Assembly (NCBI GenBank): GCA_040902745.1
Contig: JBBDWR010000008.1
Coordinates: 84,837 to 148,836 of the forward strand
Source of the DNA: JBBDWR01 sp040902745
GTDB taxonomy: Bacteria; Actinomycetota; UBA4738; HRBIN12
DNA length: 64,000 nucleotides
Direction: 5' to 3'
Shown here one piece after another: positions 1 through 8,514 of this stretch; the first letter of the stretch is position 1, and every line of letters begins with the position of its first letter. The notes beneath the pieces were generated by a model that did no database searches, was not told where the DNA came from, and worked only from the letters and a program-made list of their open reading frames with translations. A program made the position numbers and the translations under genes.

Positions 1-40
1 CCAGCCCGATCCGGCGCACGAGGATGTCGTACCCCCGCGC

Positions 41-46
41 TAGATT
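41..46 (+). promoter_or_regulatory. -10 box, leaderless start of the HNH/DUF222 gene
   Basis: TAGATT is followed by exactly six bases and then the ATG at 53. A TAnnnT box whose last T lies at -7 puts the transcription start on the A of the start codon, so the mRNA should be leaderless. No Shine-Dalgarno sequence precedes the ATG. No clear -35 is visible in the few bases available. Confidence 0.55.
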
Positions 47-52
47 GGCGAA

Positions 53-1285
53 ATGTGTTCGGTACGAACAGCGAAGGGGGCAGCAGCGAGTGCGTCGGCG
101 ATCGTCCTCGCGCTGCGTGAAGAGAAGATCGCGGATCTGCCCGATGCGGCGGCCGAGGAGTCCTTCAGCGAACTGCAGCTGGCCATCGACCAACTCGAGT
201 TGGAGCGCCTACGCAGACTCGCCGACCTCGAGCGCCGCGGGATCCACCAGCGCGAGGGACACGTGTCCGCAGCCACGTGGCTCGCGGCCACCTTCCGCAC
301 ACCGGTTGCACACGCGCAGGCTTCGTTGCGAACGGCACGATCGCTCGGCGCGATGCCGCTGACGGTTCGCGCGGTCCAAGAGGGTGACGTGTCGCTATCG
401 GGCGCACGGATGCTAGCCATCGCACAACTCGCGGAGCCCGAAGCTTTCCTCACTTCGGAGGCGACGCTGGTTGAGGCCGCTCGCACCCTCTCGATACGAG
501 ACCTCAACCGGGCGACGTCGTTCTGGCGGGAACGGGCCGAGCAGCAGCGCATGCCCGATGCACACGAGCGTCGGATCGCTCGCAGACGACTCCACGCCTC
601 ACCCACCTTGGACGGGATGGTTCGCATCGACGGCGACCTCGACCCCGAAACCGGAGAAAGTGTGCTTACTGCGCTCACTTCGGTGTTGGACAGCGAGGCA
701 AGGTCCGCTGCCCCCGACGAGCGCACTCCTGCCCAACGTAGGGCCGACGCCCTGGGCGAGATCTGTCGCGCGCACCTGGACCGGGGCGATCGTGCCGAGG
801 TCGCCGGTGAACGCCCGCACGTGACGATGACCGTCGACGCCACCGCACTCCCGAGTGGCTCGGTGATCGGCGAGCTCGATCACACCGGCCCGGTGGGCGG
901 ACACGTCGTGCGACGCTTGATCTGCGACGCCTCCGTCACGAGGGTCGTGATGGCGGGTCGCTCGGAGCCGCTCGATGTCGGGCGGCGCACACCGGTCGTT
1001 TCTGCCTCCATGCGCAAGGCGGTCGTGGCTCGTGATCGACACTGCCGCTTCCCCGGGTGTGACCGGCCGCACTCCTGGTGCGACGCGCATCACGTCCGTC
1101 ACTGGGCCGACGGGGGTCCGACCGCGGTGGGAAACCTGCTGTTGCTGTGCCGGCGCCATCACCGCTCGATCCATCAACCCGGCGGGTTCGGACTGGAGCT
1201 GGTCGAGGGCCAACCGGTGTTCCGCCGGCCGGACGGCTCGGTGTTGGTCGACGAGCCTTGTCCCGCAGCGCGGGATCCTGGGTGA
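53..1285 (+). CDS. HNH endonuclease domain protein with DUF222 (13E12 repeat type)
   Basis: A 410-residue protein with the layout of the actinobacterial 13E12 family: a long, mostly helical, Arg/Glu/Ala-rich DUF222 region (about residues 20-310) and a C-terminal HNH nuclease fold (about 315-385). The HNH part shows CRFPGCDRPHSWCDAHH followed by NLLLLCRRHH, which carries the zinc cysteines and the catalytic and metal histidines. Members are common, often multicopy, in Actinomycetota and their cellular role is unclear; some are linked to mobile DNA. No transposase, integrase or terminal repeats are visible nearby, so mobility is not supported here. The gene is monocistronic and faces mdh tail to tail. 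The start at 53 is chosen because of the leaderless -10 box just upstream. Confidence 0.85.
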   Translation: MCSVRTAKGAAASASAIVLALREEKIADLPDAAAEESFSELQLAIDQLELERLRRLADLERRGIHQREGHVSAATWLAATFRTPVAHAQASLRTARSLGAMPLTVRAVQEGDVSLSGARMLAIAQLAEPEAFLTSEATLVEAARTLSIRDLNRATSFWRERAEQQRMPDAHERRIARRRLHASPTLDGMVRIDGDLDPETGESVLTALTSVLDSEARSAAPDERTPAQRRADALGEICRAHLDRGDRAEVAGERPHVTMTVDATALPSGSVIGELDHTGPVGGHVVRRLICDASVTRVVMAGRSEPLDVGRRTPVVSASMRKAVVARDRHCRFPGCDRPHSWCDAHHVRHWADGGPTAVGNLLLLCRRHHRSIHQPGGFGLELVEGQPVFRRPDGSVLVDEPCPAARDPG

Positions 1286-1310
1286 ACCGGCTGCTGTGGG
1301 CCGACCGGCT

Positions 1311-2234
1311 CTACAGTTTGGCCAGGTCCTCGCACTTCGCGCGGATTCCTTCCGCGGCCCCGCGGAGCTTCGCCAGCTCGTCGTCGTTGAGGTCCAACTC
1401 CACGATCTCCTTGAGACCGGCCGGGCCGAGGCGGGCGGGAACGCCCAGGTAGACGTCCGAGATGCCGTATTGGCCGGTGGTCCAGGCGCAGATCGGCAGC
1501 ACCTCGTCTGCGTCCTCGGCGATCGCCTTGACCATCGCGACGACGGACGCGCTCGGCGCGTAATACGCGCTCCCCTTCTTCAGCAGGGCGACGATCTCGG
1601 CACCGCCGTCGCGCGTACGTTGGAACAGCCGCTCGAGGGTCGCCTCGTCCACGAATTCGGGCAGGGGCCTGCCGTCCACCGTGGCCTGACGCGGCAGTGC
1701 GACCATCGCGTCGCCGTGGGATCCGAGGGTCATGGCCTCCACGACGAGCGGCGACACGCCGAGCTCCTCGGCGATGAAGTACCGCAGCCGCGCGGAGTCG
1801 AGCACACCCGCCATGCCGATCACCCGCTCCTTCGGGAACCCGGATACCTGCGAAGCGAGGAACGTCATCTCGTCGAGCGGATTGGACACCACGATCAGGA
1901 TCGCACCCGGCGACCCGGGAGCCGCCTGCGAGACGACGCTGCGTATGATCTCCGCGTTCTTGCCGAGCAGGTCCATCCGGCTCATCCCCGGCTGGCGGGG
2001 GAATCCGGCGGTGATCACCACGATGTCCGAGCCCGCGGTGTCCGCGTAGTCGTTCGTCCCCACGATGCGAGGCTCGAAGCGCTCTACCGGTGATGATTCC
2101 TTGATGTCGAGGGCAAGACCTTGTGGCAGACCCTCCACGATGTCGATCAAACAGACCTCGGCAAGGCCCTTCTCAACGATCCGCATGGCAGTGGTCTGGC
2201 CCACGAACCCGCTCCCGACGACCGTGACCTTCAT
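1311..2234 (-). CDS. mdh: malate dehydrogenase (LDH-like type)
   Basis: NAD-dependent oxidation of malate to oxaloacetate in the TCA cycle, cytoplasmic. The 307 residues begin with a Rossmann motif GSGFVG (7-12). The substrate loop GFPRQPGMSR has Arg at position 80, typical of malate rather than lactate specificity. The catalytic His lies in GSHGD (171-175) and NPL (118-120) is also present. The ATG at 2234 is preceded by AGGAG and aligns with the conserved MKVTVVG start; a further 19 codons upstream are open but do not resemble the family. A TAGGAT box about 60 bases upstream could be its promoter. It forms a TCA-cycle cluster with the isocitrate dehydrogenase and citrate synthase genes next to it. 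Confidence 0.93.
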   Translation of the reverse strand: MKVTVVGSGFVGQTTAMRIVEKGLAEVCLIDIVEGLPQGLALDIKESSPVERFEPRIVGTNDYADTAGSDIVVITAGFPRQPGMSRMDLLGKNAEIIRSVVSQAAPGSPGAILIVVSNPLDEMTFLASQVSGFPKERVIGMAGVLDSARLRYFIAEELGVSPLVVEAMTLGSHGDAMVALPRQATVDGRPLPEFVDEATLERLFQRTRDGGAEIVALLKKGSAYYAPSASVVAMVKAIAEDADEVLPICAWTTGQYGISDVYLGVPARLGPAGLKEIVELDLNDDELAKLRGAAEGIRAKCEDLAKL

Positions 2235-2340
2235 GTGTGCTCGCTCCTGACCTGAGGTGGACCGACTGATGGTGAACGGGCTGAACGACACTCAATCCTA
2301 TCGGCACCGCACGCACTCGCCCCGGCGGAGGCGAGGACAC

Positions 2341-2372
2341 GTCCGGCGCTCAGGCCGTCCGGCGCTCAGGCC
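2341..2372. repeat. 16-bp perfect tandem duplication over the 3' end of the isocitrate dehydrogenase gene
   Basis: GTCCGGCGCTCAGGCC occurs twice in direct succession (2341-2356 and 2357-2372). The second copy contains the stop codon of the minus-strand gene (2366-2368), so the stop context is duplicated downstream of the gene. A shorter echo (gtcaggc) follows at 2373. Confidence 0.8.
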
Positions 2373-3448
2373 GTCAGGCGCCCGACCACCGCGTCGGTCA
2401 TCTCCGAGGCGCTCGCCGCGGGGTCGCCCGGTCGCGGACGCAGGTCGTAGGTGACGGCGGAGCCGTCCGCCAGGACCGCGGCGACGGCCCGCTCGACGGC
2501 GTCGGCCGCCTCGGGTTCCCCAACGTGTCGCAACAGCATGGCCCCGGAAAGGATCAGGGCCGACGGATCGGCTCGTCGCGGATCTTTGATACGGGGACCG
2601 GTGCCGTGCACGGCCTCGAAGACGGCGACGTCCTCACCGAAGGTTCCCCCAGGAGCGAGGCCGAGCCCGCCGATCAATCCGGCGCAAAGATCGGCCACGA
2701 TGTCCCCGTACATGTTCGGAAGCACCAGGACGTCGAACCGTTCCGGTGCGCTCGCCAGCTGCATGCAGCAGGCGTCGATGATCCGGTCATCGAACTGCAC
2801 CTCGGGGAACTCGTCGCGGGCAACCCGGCGCGCGGTCTCCAGGAACAACCCGTCGGAGAACTTCATGATGTTCGCCTTGTGCGCGGCCGTGACCTTCGAG
2901 CGCCCGTGCGCAACAGCCCAGCGCATCGCGAACCGCGTGATCCGCTCGCTCCCGTGAACGGAGATGTGCTTGATCGAGATGCCGGAGCGATCGCGGATCG
3001 TGCGACCGGTCTCTTCCCGGATGAACTCGATCAGCTCCTTGGTCGTCGCCGCACCCTCCTCGAACTCGATGCCCGTGTACATGCCCTCGGTCATCTCCCG
3101 GACCACGACCACGTCCACGCCTTCATAGGGGCTCGGCACCCCGGGGAAGAGTCGACTTGGCCGCACTCCCGCGTACAGATCCAGCGCCTGGCGCAGGGTG
3201 AGGTTCACATTGGGATACGGAGCCTCCACCGGGGTGGACAACGGACCCTTCAGCGCCACGCTCGTCGTTCTCAGCGAGTCCAGGACCCGCTCCGGGAGCG
3301 GGTCCCCCTCGCGTTCGAACGTGCCCCTTCCGGCCTCCTGGAGATCCCAGGAGACGCCCACGCCCGTGGCGTCGAGCACGCGCCTAGCGCACTCGACCAG
3401 GACGGGACCGGTGCCGTCCCCGGGGATCAGGGTTACCTCGGTGCTCAC
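2366..3448 (-). CDS. isocitrate dehydrogenase-like (isocitrate/isopropylmalate dehydrogenase family)
   Basis: A 360-residue beta-decarboxylating dehydrogenase. Family marks are LIPGDGTGP near the N-terminus, the substrate segment NVNLTLRQ, VREMTEGMYTGIE, Lys191 in AAHKAN, and the metal-binding signature NMYGD (245-249). The VREnTEG and YAGVRP pattern and the TCA-cycle neighbours favour isocitrate over isopropylmalate as substrate. The cofactor loop HGTGPR (281-286) has Arg where NAD enzymes usually have Asp and NADP enzymes Lys, so the cofactor is not settled. The GTG start at 3448 follows GGAAGG and gives the conserved N-terminus; the open frame continues upstream only as antisense to gltA. 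A 3-isopropylmalate or homoisocitrate dehydrogenase remains possible. Confidence 0.82.
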   Translation of the reverse strand: MSTEVTLIPGDGTGPVLVECARRVLDATGVGVSWDLQEAGRGTFEREGDPLPERVLDSLRTTSVALKGPLSTPVEAPYPNVNLTLRQALDLYAGVRPSRLFPGVPSPYEGVDVVVVREMTEGMYTGIEFEEGAATTKELIEFIREETGRTIRDRSGISIKHISVHGSERITRFAMRWAVAHGRSKVTAAHKANIMKFSDGLFLETARRVARDEFPEVQFDDRIIDACCMQLASAPERFDVLVLPNMYGDIVADLCAGLIGGLGLAPGGTFGEDVAVFEAVHGTGPRIKDPRRADPSALILSGAMLLRHVGEPEAADAVERAVAAVLADGSAVTYDLRPRPGDPAASASEMTDAVVGRLTA

Positions 3449-3616
3449 GGTGCCTTCCGTTCGTGCCGATGCGAAGATGGGCCGCGACCGGCGATCGCCG
3501 GGCGCGCGATGCGGTGCGGCGGACATCCTGCCACAGCGGTCGTTCGGGCACGGCGATAGGCTCTGCCCGACCTCTGCAGGCCGGCTGCCGGCGCGCCGAT
3601 CGGGCCTGCTAAGGTT

Positions 3617-3630
3617 TGAACGCTCGTTCA
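3617..3630. promoter_or_regulatory. inverted repeat upstream of citrate synthase, possible repressor operator
   Basis: TGAACG-CT-CGTTCA is a perfect 6+6 palindrome with a 2-base centre, 40 bases before the citrate synthase GTG. Its form resembles TetR-family operators. It sits just downstream of a weak -10-like TAAGGT (3610-3615 region), where a bound protein would block transcription. No regulator gene lies beside it. Inference only. Confidence 0.4.
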
Positions 3631-3670
3631 GTTTTCGCGGGCAGCCTCCGCGCGAAAGAGGAGTTCGGAC

Positions 3671-4789
3671 GTGGCAGAAAAAGGACTGCGCGAGGTCGTC
3701 GCCGCTCAGACGCGGATCTCGAACATCGACGGCGAGCACGGACGCCTCTGGTACGTCGGGTACGAGATCGCCGATCTGGCCGAGCACGCGACCTTCGAGG
3801 AGGTCGTGTACCTCCTGCACCACCTCGAGCTCCCGAACGAGACGCAGCTCGACGCGCTCAACGAGTTCCTCGTTGACGAGCGCGAGCCCTCCCGCTTCCA
3901 GACCGAACTGATGCCGACCCTCGCGCAACAGAACTCTCCCATGTCGATGCTGCGCACCAGCGTCTCCTCGGCATCGACCTACGATCCCGACGGCTGGGAC
4001 TTCTCCGAAGAAGCCAACCTCCGCAAAGCGCTGCGGCTCGTGGCGCTGTTCCCGTCGTTCATCGCGATGTACCACCGAGCACGCGAGGGCGACGAGATCG
4101 TCCCGCCCAACCCGAAGCTGCCGCACGCGGCCAACTTCCTCACGATGCTGCTCGGCGAGGAACCCGACCAGGAGTCCGCCGACGCGCTCGACACCACCTT
4201 CATCCTCTACGCGGACCACACGATGAACGCCTCGACGTTCACCGCCCGGATCATCGCCTCCACGCTGTCCGATCTGCACTCCGCGGTCACCGGCGCGATC
4301 GGGGCCCTCAAGGGCCCGTTGCACGGCGGGGCTAACGAAGAGGCGATGAAGATGCTCGAGGAGGTCGGCGACCCGGCCAATGCAGACGCCTACGTGAAGG
4401 ATCGGCTCTCGCGCAAGCAGAAGATCATGGGCTTCGGCCACGCCGTCTACCGCACGATGGACCCGCGCGCCACCGCGCTACGCGGGCTGGCGGCGAGCTG
4501 CGCGGAACGAGCGGGCAGCACGCGCTGGTACGAGGTCGCGGAGGCGATCGAGCGGGTCACGCTCGAGGAGCGGGGCCTGTACCCCAACGTCGACTTCTAC
4601 GCGGCGGTCGTCTACAACGCCTTGCGGATCCCGACCGACCTCATGACCCCGATCTTCGCACTGGCCCGCACCGCCGGGTGGACGGCGCACGTGCGGGAGC
4701 AGTACGCGGACAACAAGGTGATCCGTCCCGGATCCGAGTACGTCGGTCCCGCCGATCGCACCTACACGCCGATCGAACAGCGCACCTGA
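3671..4789 (+). CDS. gltA: citrate synthase (citrate/2-methylcitrate synthase family)
   Basis: Condenses oxaloacetate and acetyl-CoA to citrate, the entry step of the TCA cycle. The 372 residues are the length of the short, hexamer/dimer class found in Gram-positives. The three catalytic residues are visible: His218 in LHGGAN, His257 in GFGHAVYRTMDPRA, and Asp308 in YPNVDFYAA. Start is GTG at 3671, preceded by GAGGAG. The gene stands alone on the plus strand, divergent from the isocitrate dehydrogenase gene. A palindromic operator candidate lies just upstream. 2-Methylcitrate synthase activity cannot be excluded from sequence, but no methylcitrate-cycle genes are adjacent, and mdh and an icd-like gene are. 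Confidence 0.92.
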   Translation: MAEKGLREVVAAQTRISNIDGEHGRLWYVGYEIADLAEHATFEEVVYLLHHLELPNETQLDALNEFLVDEREPSRFQTELMPTLAQQNSPMSMLRTSVSSASTYDPDGWDFSEEANLRKALRLVALFPSFIAMYHRAREGDEIVPPNPKLPHAANFLTMLLGEEPDQESADALDTTFILYADHTMNASTFTARIIASTLSDLHSAVTGAIGALKGPLHGGANEEAMKMLEEVGDPANADAYVKDRLSRKQKIMGFGHAVYRTMDPRATALRGLAASCAERAGSTRWYEVAEAIERVTLEERGLYPNVDFYAAVVYNALRIPTDLMTPIFALARTAGWTAHVREQYADNKVIRPGSEYVGPADRTYTPIEQRT

Positions 4790-4795
4790 GCCCGC

Positions 4796-5035
4796 TCAGG
4801 CGGGAAGCGGCGGAGGTGGCATCCCGCCTCCCACCGACGGCGGCGGGGGTGAAGGGGGAGGTCGCCGGTCCCACATCCGGTTCAGCTCCGCCTGGTAGTA
4901 GCAGGAGACGAACGAGCCGACCACCAGCGTGAGCACGAGACCGAGTCCGGGTACGACCGTCTGACCGCCGCTCGTGCTCTGCGCCCGCTCGATGCGCTGC
5001 CCGGTTCGGTAGACCGAGACGATCTCATCGGCCAT
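4796..5035 (-). CDS. small membrane protein, proline-rich C-terminus
   Basis: A 79-residue protein. A charged N-terminus (about 1-25) is followed by one hydrophobic segment around PGLGLVLTLVVGSFVSCYYQ (about 29-48), a short NRMWD stretch and a tail made mainly of proline and glycine. The ATG at 5035 lies five bases after the MTHFR-like gene ends, so it is probably the last gene of a folD-MTHFR-like-small-protein operon. The YYQ..LN..WD pattern is reminiscent of DUF4234-type small membrane proteins, but this is a weak resemblance. No clear Shine-Dalgarno is present, consistent with translation coupled to the upstream gene. Function unknown. Confidence 0.5.
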   Translation of the reverse strand: MADEIVSVYRTGQRIERAQSTSGGQTVVPGLGLVLTLVVGSFVSCYYQAELNRMWDRRPPPSPPPPSVGGGMPPPPLPA

Positions 5036-5040
5036 CTCGA

Positions 5041-5973
5041 TCAGCGCATCCGGGGGAACAGCCCGGCTCCTTCCACGACCCGCGGGATCGACGCATCCGC
5101 ACCGATCCCCATGAGGTGGACCCCGGCGATGCCGTCGATCTGCTGCAGACCCTGGACGAGCTCGACGGCGTGTGCGACCCCGACGTCCGGCGCATCGGGG
5201 CCCGCGGCGTCGAGCTCGTCGATCATCGCCTGGGGGACGGTGACCCCGTAGAGCTTCTCGTTCATGAACCGCGCGGTCTTCGCGCTCGCCAGGGGCGTGA
5301 GACCGACCAACAGGGCGGCTCGCTCCAGGAGCCCGCGTCCGCGGACGACATCCGCCCAGTCGGAGAGCGCCTCGAGGTCGTAGGCGATCTGCGTCTGCAC
5401 GAAGTCGGCACCTGCCTCGATCTTCTCTTCGAGCCGCCCGGGGTCGTAGGGATCGGCAAGCGGTGCGTCCGCGACGCCGATCAGGTACCGCGGCGGCGTG
5501 TCGACCGTCGCTCCGGATGGGAGCACCCCGTCGTCACGCAACCGCCGAGTCCTGCTCACGAGCTCGAGCACGCTGAGGTCGCGTACCTCCGCCGCATCGG
5601 GCTCGTCCCCGGTCGTAAACCGGTCCCCCGAGAGCGCGAGCACTCCGCGCGCGCCGAGGGCCCACCCGCCGAGCAGATCGGCCGACAGCGCGAGGCGGTT
5701 CCGGTCACGGACCGTGATCTGCAGGATCGGCTCGATGCCCGAACGTGCGACGAACGCCGCGCCCGCAACGGAGCTCATGTGCGCGGATCCCCTCGGGTTG
5801 TCGGTCACGTTCGCCGCGTCCGCGTACCCGACGAGCGCGCGCGCGTGCTCCGCGATCGCTCGTCCATCCCCCGCTCGCGGAGGAACGATCTCGGCGGTCA
5901 CCGCGAACCTGCCCGAGGCCAACACCTGCGGCAGGCGGCCGGGCAGGCGCCGCAGATCCCGACGGGCGGTCAC
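5041..5973 (-). CDS. methylenetetrahydrofolate reductase family protein
   Basis: A 310-residue TIM-barrel protein of the MetF/MTHFR superfamily. FAVTAEIVPPRAGD near the N-terminus carries the conserved Glu of the active site, ANVTDNP the substrate/flavin strand, LALSGDR the FAD-contact loop, and ADFVQTQIAYD the region that binds folate. Canonical MTHFRs make 5-methyl-THF for methionine synthesis; shorter homologues also occur next to corrinoid or C1 enzymes. It lies directly downstream of folD, which makes the methylene-THF metabolism link firm. The GTG start at 5973 is 13 bases after the folD stop. The exact reaction (metF itself or a paralogue) is not decided. Confidence 0.8.
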   Translation of the reverse strand: MTARRDLRRLPGRLPQVLASGRFAVTAEIVPPRAGDGRAIAEHARALVGYADAANVTDNPRGSAHMSSVAGAAFVARSGIEPILQITVRDRNRLALSADLLGGWALGARGVLALSGDRFTTGDEPDAAEVRDLSVLELVSRTRRLRDDGVLPSGATVDTPPRYLIGVADAPLADPYDPGRLEEKIEAGADFVQTQIAYDLEALSDWADVVRGRGLLERAALLVGLTPLASAKTARFMNEKLYGVTVPQAMIDELDAAGPDAPDVGVAHAVELVQGLQQIDGIAGVHLMGIGADASIPRVVEGAGLFPRMR

Positions 5974-5986
5974 GAGCGATCCGCGC

Positions 5987-6853
5987 TCAGACGCGGAACG
6001 TCGCCGCCTCGGCAGCGGTGACGGTGTTGACGAGCAGCATCGCGACGGTCATCGGTCCGACGCCCCCGGGCACCGGGGTGATGTACCCCGCGACTTCGGC
6101 AACGTCCGCGTAGTGGACGTCCCCGACGATGCCCGAGTCGGTTCGGTGAACACCCACGTCGATGACGGTGGCGCCGGGCTTGACCATCCCACCGGTGATC
6201 ATCTCCGGGACGCCCGCGGCCGCGACGAGGATGTCGGCGTTGCGCGTGTGCCTCTCGAGGTCACGGGTCTTGACATGGGTAGTGGTGACCGTCGCGTTCC
6301 CGCGGATCGAGTCCTGCGAGAGCATGATCGACAGGGGAGCGCCCACCAGCTCGCCGAACCCCACCACGCAGACCTCGGCTCCCTCCAGCGGGATCCCCGA
6401 GCGCAGCAGCAGCTCCACGATGCCGTACGGCGTGGCGGGTGGGTACGAGGGCTCCCCTCGCACCATGAGACCGACGTTGGTGGGATGAAGGCCGTCGACG
6501 TCCTTCGCGGGATCCACGGTCTGCTGGACCCGAAGTTCGTCGAGGTGCTGGGGCACGGGCAGCTGGACGATGATCCCGTGGATCTCGGGGTCGCGATTCA
6601 GCCGACGGATCGTGGCCAACAGTTCCGCCTCGGTCACGAAGACGGGAAGATCAACCTGCTCGGACCGGATCCCGACGTCGGCACTCGCCTTGTGCTTGGC
6701 CCCGACGTAGATCCGGGAAGCTTGGTCGTCTCCGACGAGGACGGCCGCGAGGCCGGGAACGACGCCACGATCGGCCAGCTCCCGAACGCGCTCGGCGACC
6801 TCGGACCGGATCTGGGCAGCGACGGCTTTCCCGTCCAGGATGGCGGCGCTCAT
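5987..6853 (-). CDS. folD: bifunctional methylenetetrahydrofolate dehydrogenase / methenyltetrahydrofolate cyclohydrolase
   Basis: Interconverts 5,10-methylene-THF, methenyl-THF and 10-formyl-THF, supplying formyl groups to PurN and PurH encoded nearby. The 288 residues show the catalytic Tyr/Lys region YVGAKHKASADVGI, IIVQLPVPQHL, the DVDG motif, and the PGGVGPMT signature near the C-terminus. The dinucleotide loop reads VVGFGELVGAP; most FolD proteins have Ser at the position of the second Gly (GxSxxVGxP), an odd change. The ATG at 6853 has a TAGGAT box nine bases upstream and no Shine-Dalgarno, suggesting a very short or absent leader. Confidence 0.92.
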   Translation of the reverse strand: MSAAILDGKAVAAQIRSEVAERVRELADRGVVPGLAAVLVGDDQASRIYVGAKHKASADVGIRSEQVDLPVFVTEAELLATIRRLNRDPEIHGIIVQLPVPQHLDELRVQQTVDPAKDVDGLHPTNVGLMVRGEPSYPPATPYGIVELLLRSGIPLEGAEVCVVGFGELVGAPLSIMLSQDSIRGNATVTTTHVKTRDLERHTRNADILVAAAGVPEMITGGMVKPGATVIDVGVHRTDSGIVGDVHYADVAEVAGYITPVPGGVGPMTVAMLLVNTVTAAEAATFRV

Positions 6854-6862
6854 CGAGGCGGA

Positions 6863-6868
6863 ATCCTA
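6863..6868 (-). promoter_or_regulatory. -10 box upstream of folD
   Basis: TAGGAT on the minus strand, nine bases before the folD ATG. A start site 7-9 bases downstream would give a leader of only a few bases or none. Confidence 0.4.
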
Positions 6869-6909
6869 CCGGTCCGGTGCGCCCTGCGACCAAACGGGCG
6901 CGGATGCGG

Positions 6910-8469
6910 TCAGTGCCGGAAGTGCCGACGACCGGTGACGACGACGGCCATCCCCCTGCGCTCGGCCTCGGCGAGGACCTCCTCGTCGCGCACCGACCCG
7001 CCCGGGTGGATCACGGCCGTCACCCCCGCGTCCGCGCACACCTGCAGCGCGTCAGGGAAGGGAAAGAACGCATCGCTGGCCATCGCAGCCCCGGCGGCGC
7101 GGTCCTCCGCCTTGCGCACGGCGATCCATGCCGCGTCGACCCGCGACATCTGGCCGGCGCCAACACCGACGGTCGCGCCGTCCTTCGCGAGCACGATCGC
7201 GTTGGACTTGACGCGAGCGGCAACGATCCACGCGAACAGCAGGTCGCTCCACTCCTGGTCGGTCGGCTCGCGATCCGACACCACGTGCATCTGCGCACGC
7301 GACTCGTCGACGACATCGCGTTCCTGCACGAGCGCACCACCGTGGATCGGACGCACCTCGATCCCCCCGCGTTCCGCCACCGAGGCCCGCACGACCCGGA
7401 GTTTCTCCCGCGACCTGAAGGAGGCAAGCGCGCCCTCGTCGAACGACGGGGCGATCACGACCTCCGTGAACACCTCGCTCATCGCCTCGGCCGCCGCTGC
7501 ATCCGTCGGTGCGTTGAACGCCACGATGCCCCCGAACGCCGACACCGTGTCGCACGCGAAGGCACGCTGGTACGCGTCGGCGAGTGATGCTGCGGTCGCG
7601 GCGCCGCACGGATTGTTGTGCTTCACGATCACGCACGACGGCACGGGCAGTTCGGCGACGAGCCCCATTGCCGATTCCGCATCGAGCCAATTGTTTAGCG
7701 ACATCGCCTTGCCCTGGAGCACCTGGGCTCCCCCCAGCGGGCCGTCGGCCTCGGCCGCGACCTCCCCGTACAACGCGGCTCGCTGGTGTGGGTTCTCGCC
7801 GTAGCGCAGATCGTCCAGTCTGGTCAGCGCGAGTCCGAGCGTCGCGGGCAGCTCCTGGCCCGCGAGCCGGTCCGCGAACCACCCGGCGATCGCGGTGTCG
7901 TACGCGGCGGTGTACGCGAAGGCTTCGGCCGCGAGCCGCTCGCGGGTCTCGCGAGTGAGGCCTCCCTCTCGACGAAGCTCCTCGACGATCGACGGGTACC
8001 GTTCGTGGTTGACGACAACACCGACCGACTCGAAGTTCTTGGCGGCCGCTCGCACCATCGCCGGACCGCCGATGTCGATGTTCTCCACGATCTCGTCGGA
8101 CGCCGCGCCCGACGCGACGGTCTCACGGAATGGGTAGAGGTTCACCACGACCAGGTCGATCGGCTCGATCCCGTGTTCCGCGAGCTGTTGCACGTGCGCT
8201 GCGTCACGCCGATCGGCGAGGATCCCACCATGCACCCCGGGATGGAGCGTCTTCACCCGACCTCCGAGCATCTCGGGGAATCCCGTGACATCCGCCACCC
8301 GGGTGACCGGCACGCCGAGTTCGCGGATCGCCGCAGCGGTTCCGCCGGAGGACACGATCGCGATCCCGAGTTCGTGCAGGGCGGGCGCCAGCCCCACGAG
8401 CCCGCCCTTGTCCGCGACCGCGATGAGAGCCCTGCGGACCGGCCGCACCTGCCTATCCGTCTCACCCAC
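6910..8469 (-). CDS. purH: bifunctional AICAR transformylase / IMP cyclohydrolase
   Basis: Catalyses the last two steps of IMP synthesis. The 519-residue protein has an N-terminal MGS-like IMP cyclohydrolase domain (about 1-190, with SSGGTAAAIREL and GRVKTLHPGVHGGIL) and a C-terminal AICAR formyltransferase domain (about 200-519, with the active-site KHNNPCGAA). The first strand reads ALIAVADKGGLV where most homologues have SVSDKTG, a mild deviation. The GTG at 8469 follows a GGGAG ribosome site. It lies 45 bases after purN and before folD, the usual actinobacterial grouping of formyl-folate users with their supplier. Confidence 0.95.
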   Translation of the reverse strand: MGETDRQVRPVRRALIAVADKGGLVGLAPALHELGIAIVSSGGTAAAIRELGVPVTRVADVTGFPEMLGGRVKTLHPGVHGGILADRRDAAHVQQLAEHGIEPIDLVVVNLYPFRETVASGAASDEIVENIDIGGPAMVRAAAKNFESVGVVVNHERYPSIVEELRREGGLTRETRERLAAEAFAYTAAYDTAIAGWFADRLAGQELPATLGLALTRLDDLRYGENPHQRAALYGEVAAEADGPLGGAQVLQGKAMSLNNWLDAESAMGLVAELPVPSCVIVKHNNPCGAATAASLADAYQRAFACDTVSAFGGIVAFNAPTDAAAAEAMSEVFTEVVIAPSFDEGALASFRSREKLRVVRASVAERGGIEVRPIHGGALVQERDVVDESRAQMHVVSDREPTDQEWSDLLFAWIVAARVKSNAIVLAKDGATVGVGAGQMSRVDAAWIAVRKAEDRAAGAAMASDAFFPFPDALQVCADAGVTAVIHPGGSVRDEEVLAEAERRGMAVVVTGRRHFRH

Positions 8470-8514
8470 CCCGTGCTCCCTTCGTCCCGCCGGATATCCG
8501 GCGCGGCTTCCGCG

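Noticed and set aside
53..1285. Mobile element around the HNH/DUF222 gene
   Set aside because: No transposase, integrase, terminal repeats or target duplications are visible at its borders.
3449..4441. Long N-terminal extension of the isocitrate dehydrogenase frame
   Set aside because: The extra frame is antisense to gltA and low in similarity to anything; a GTG with a ribosome site at 3448 gives the family N-terminus.
4780..4815. Terminator between citrate synthase and the small membrane protein
   Set aside because: CCCGC-TCAG-GCGGG pairs only five bases and has no U tract; too weak to call.
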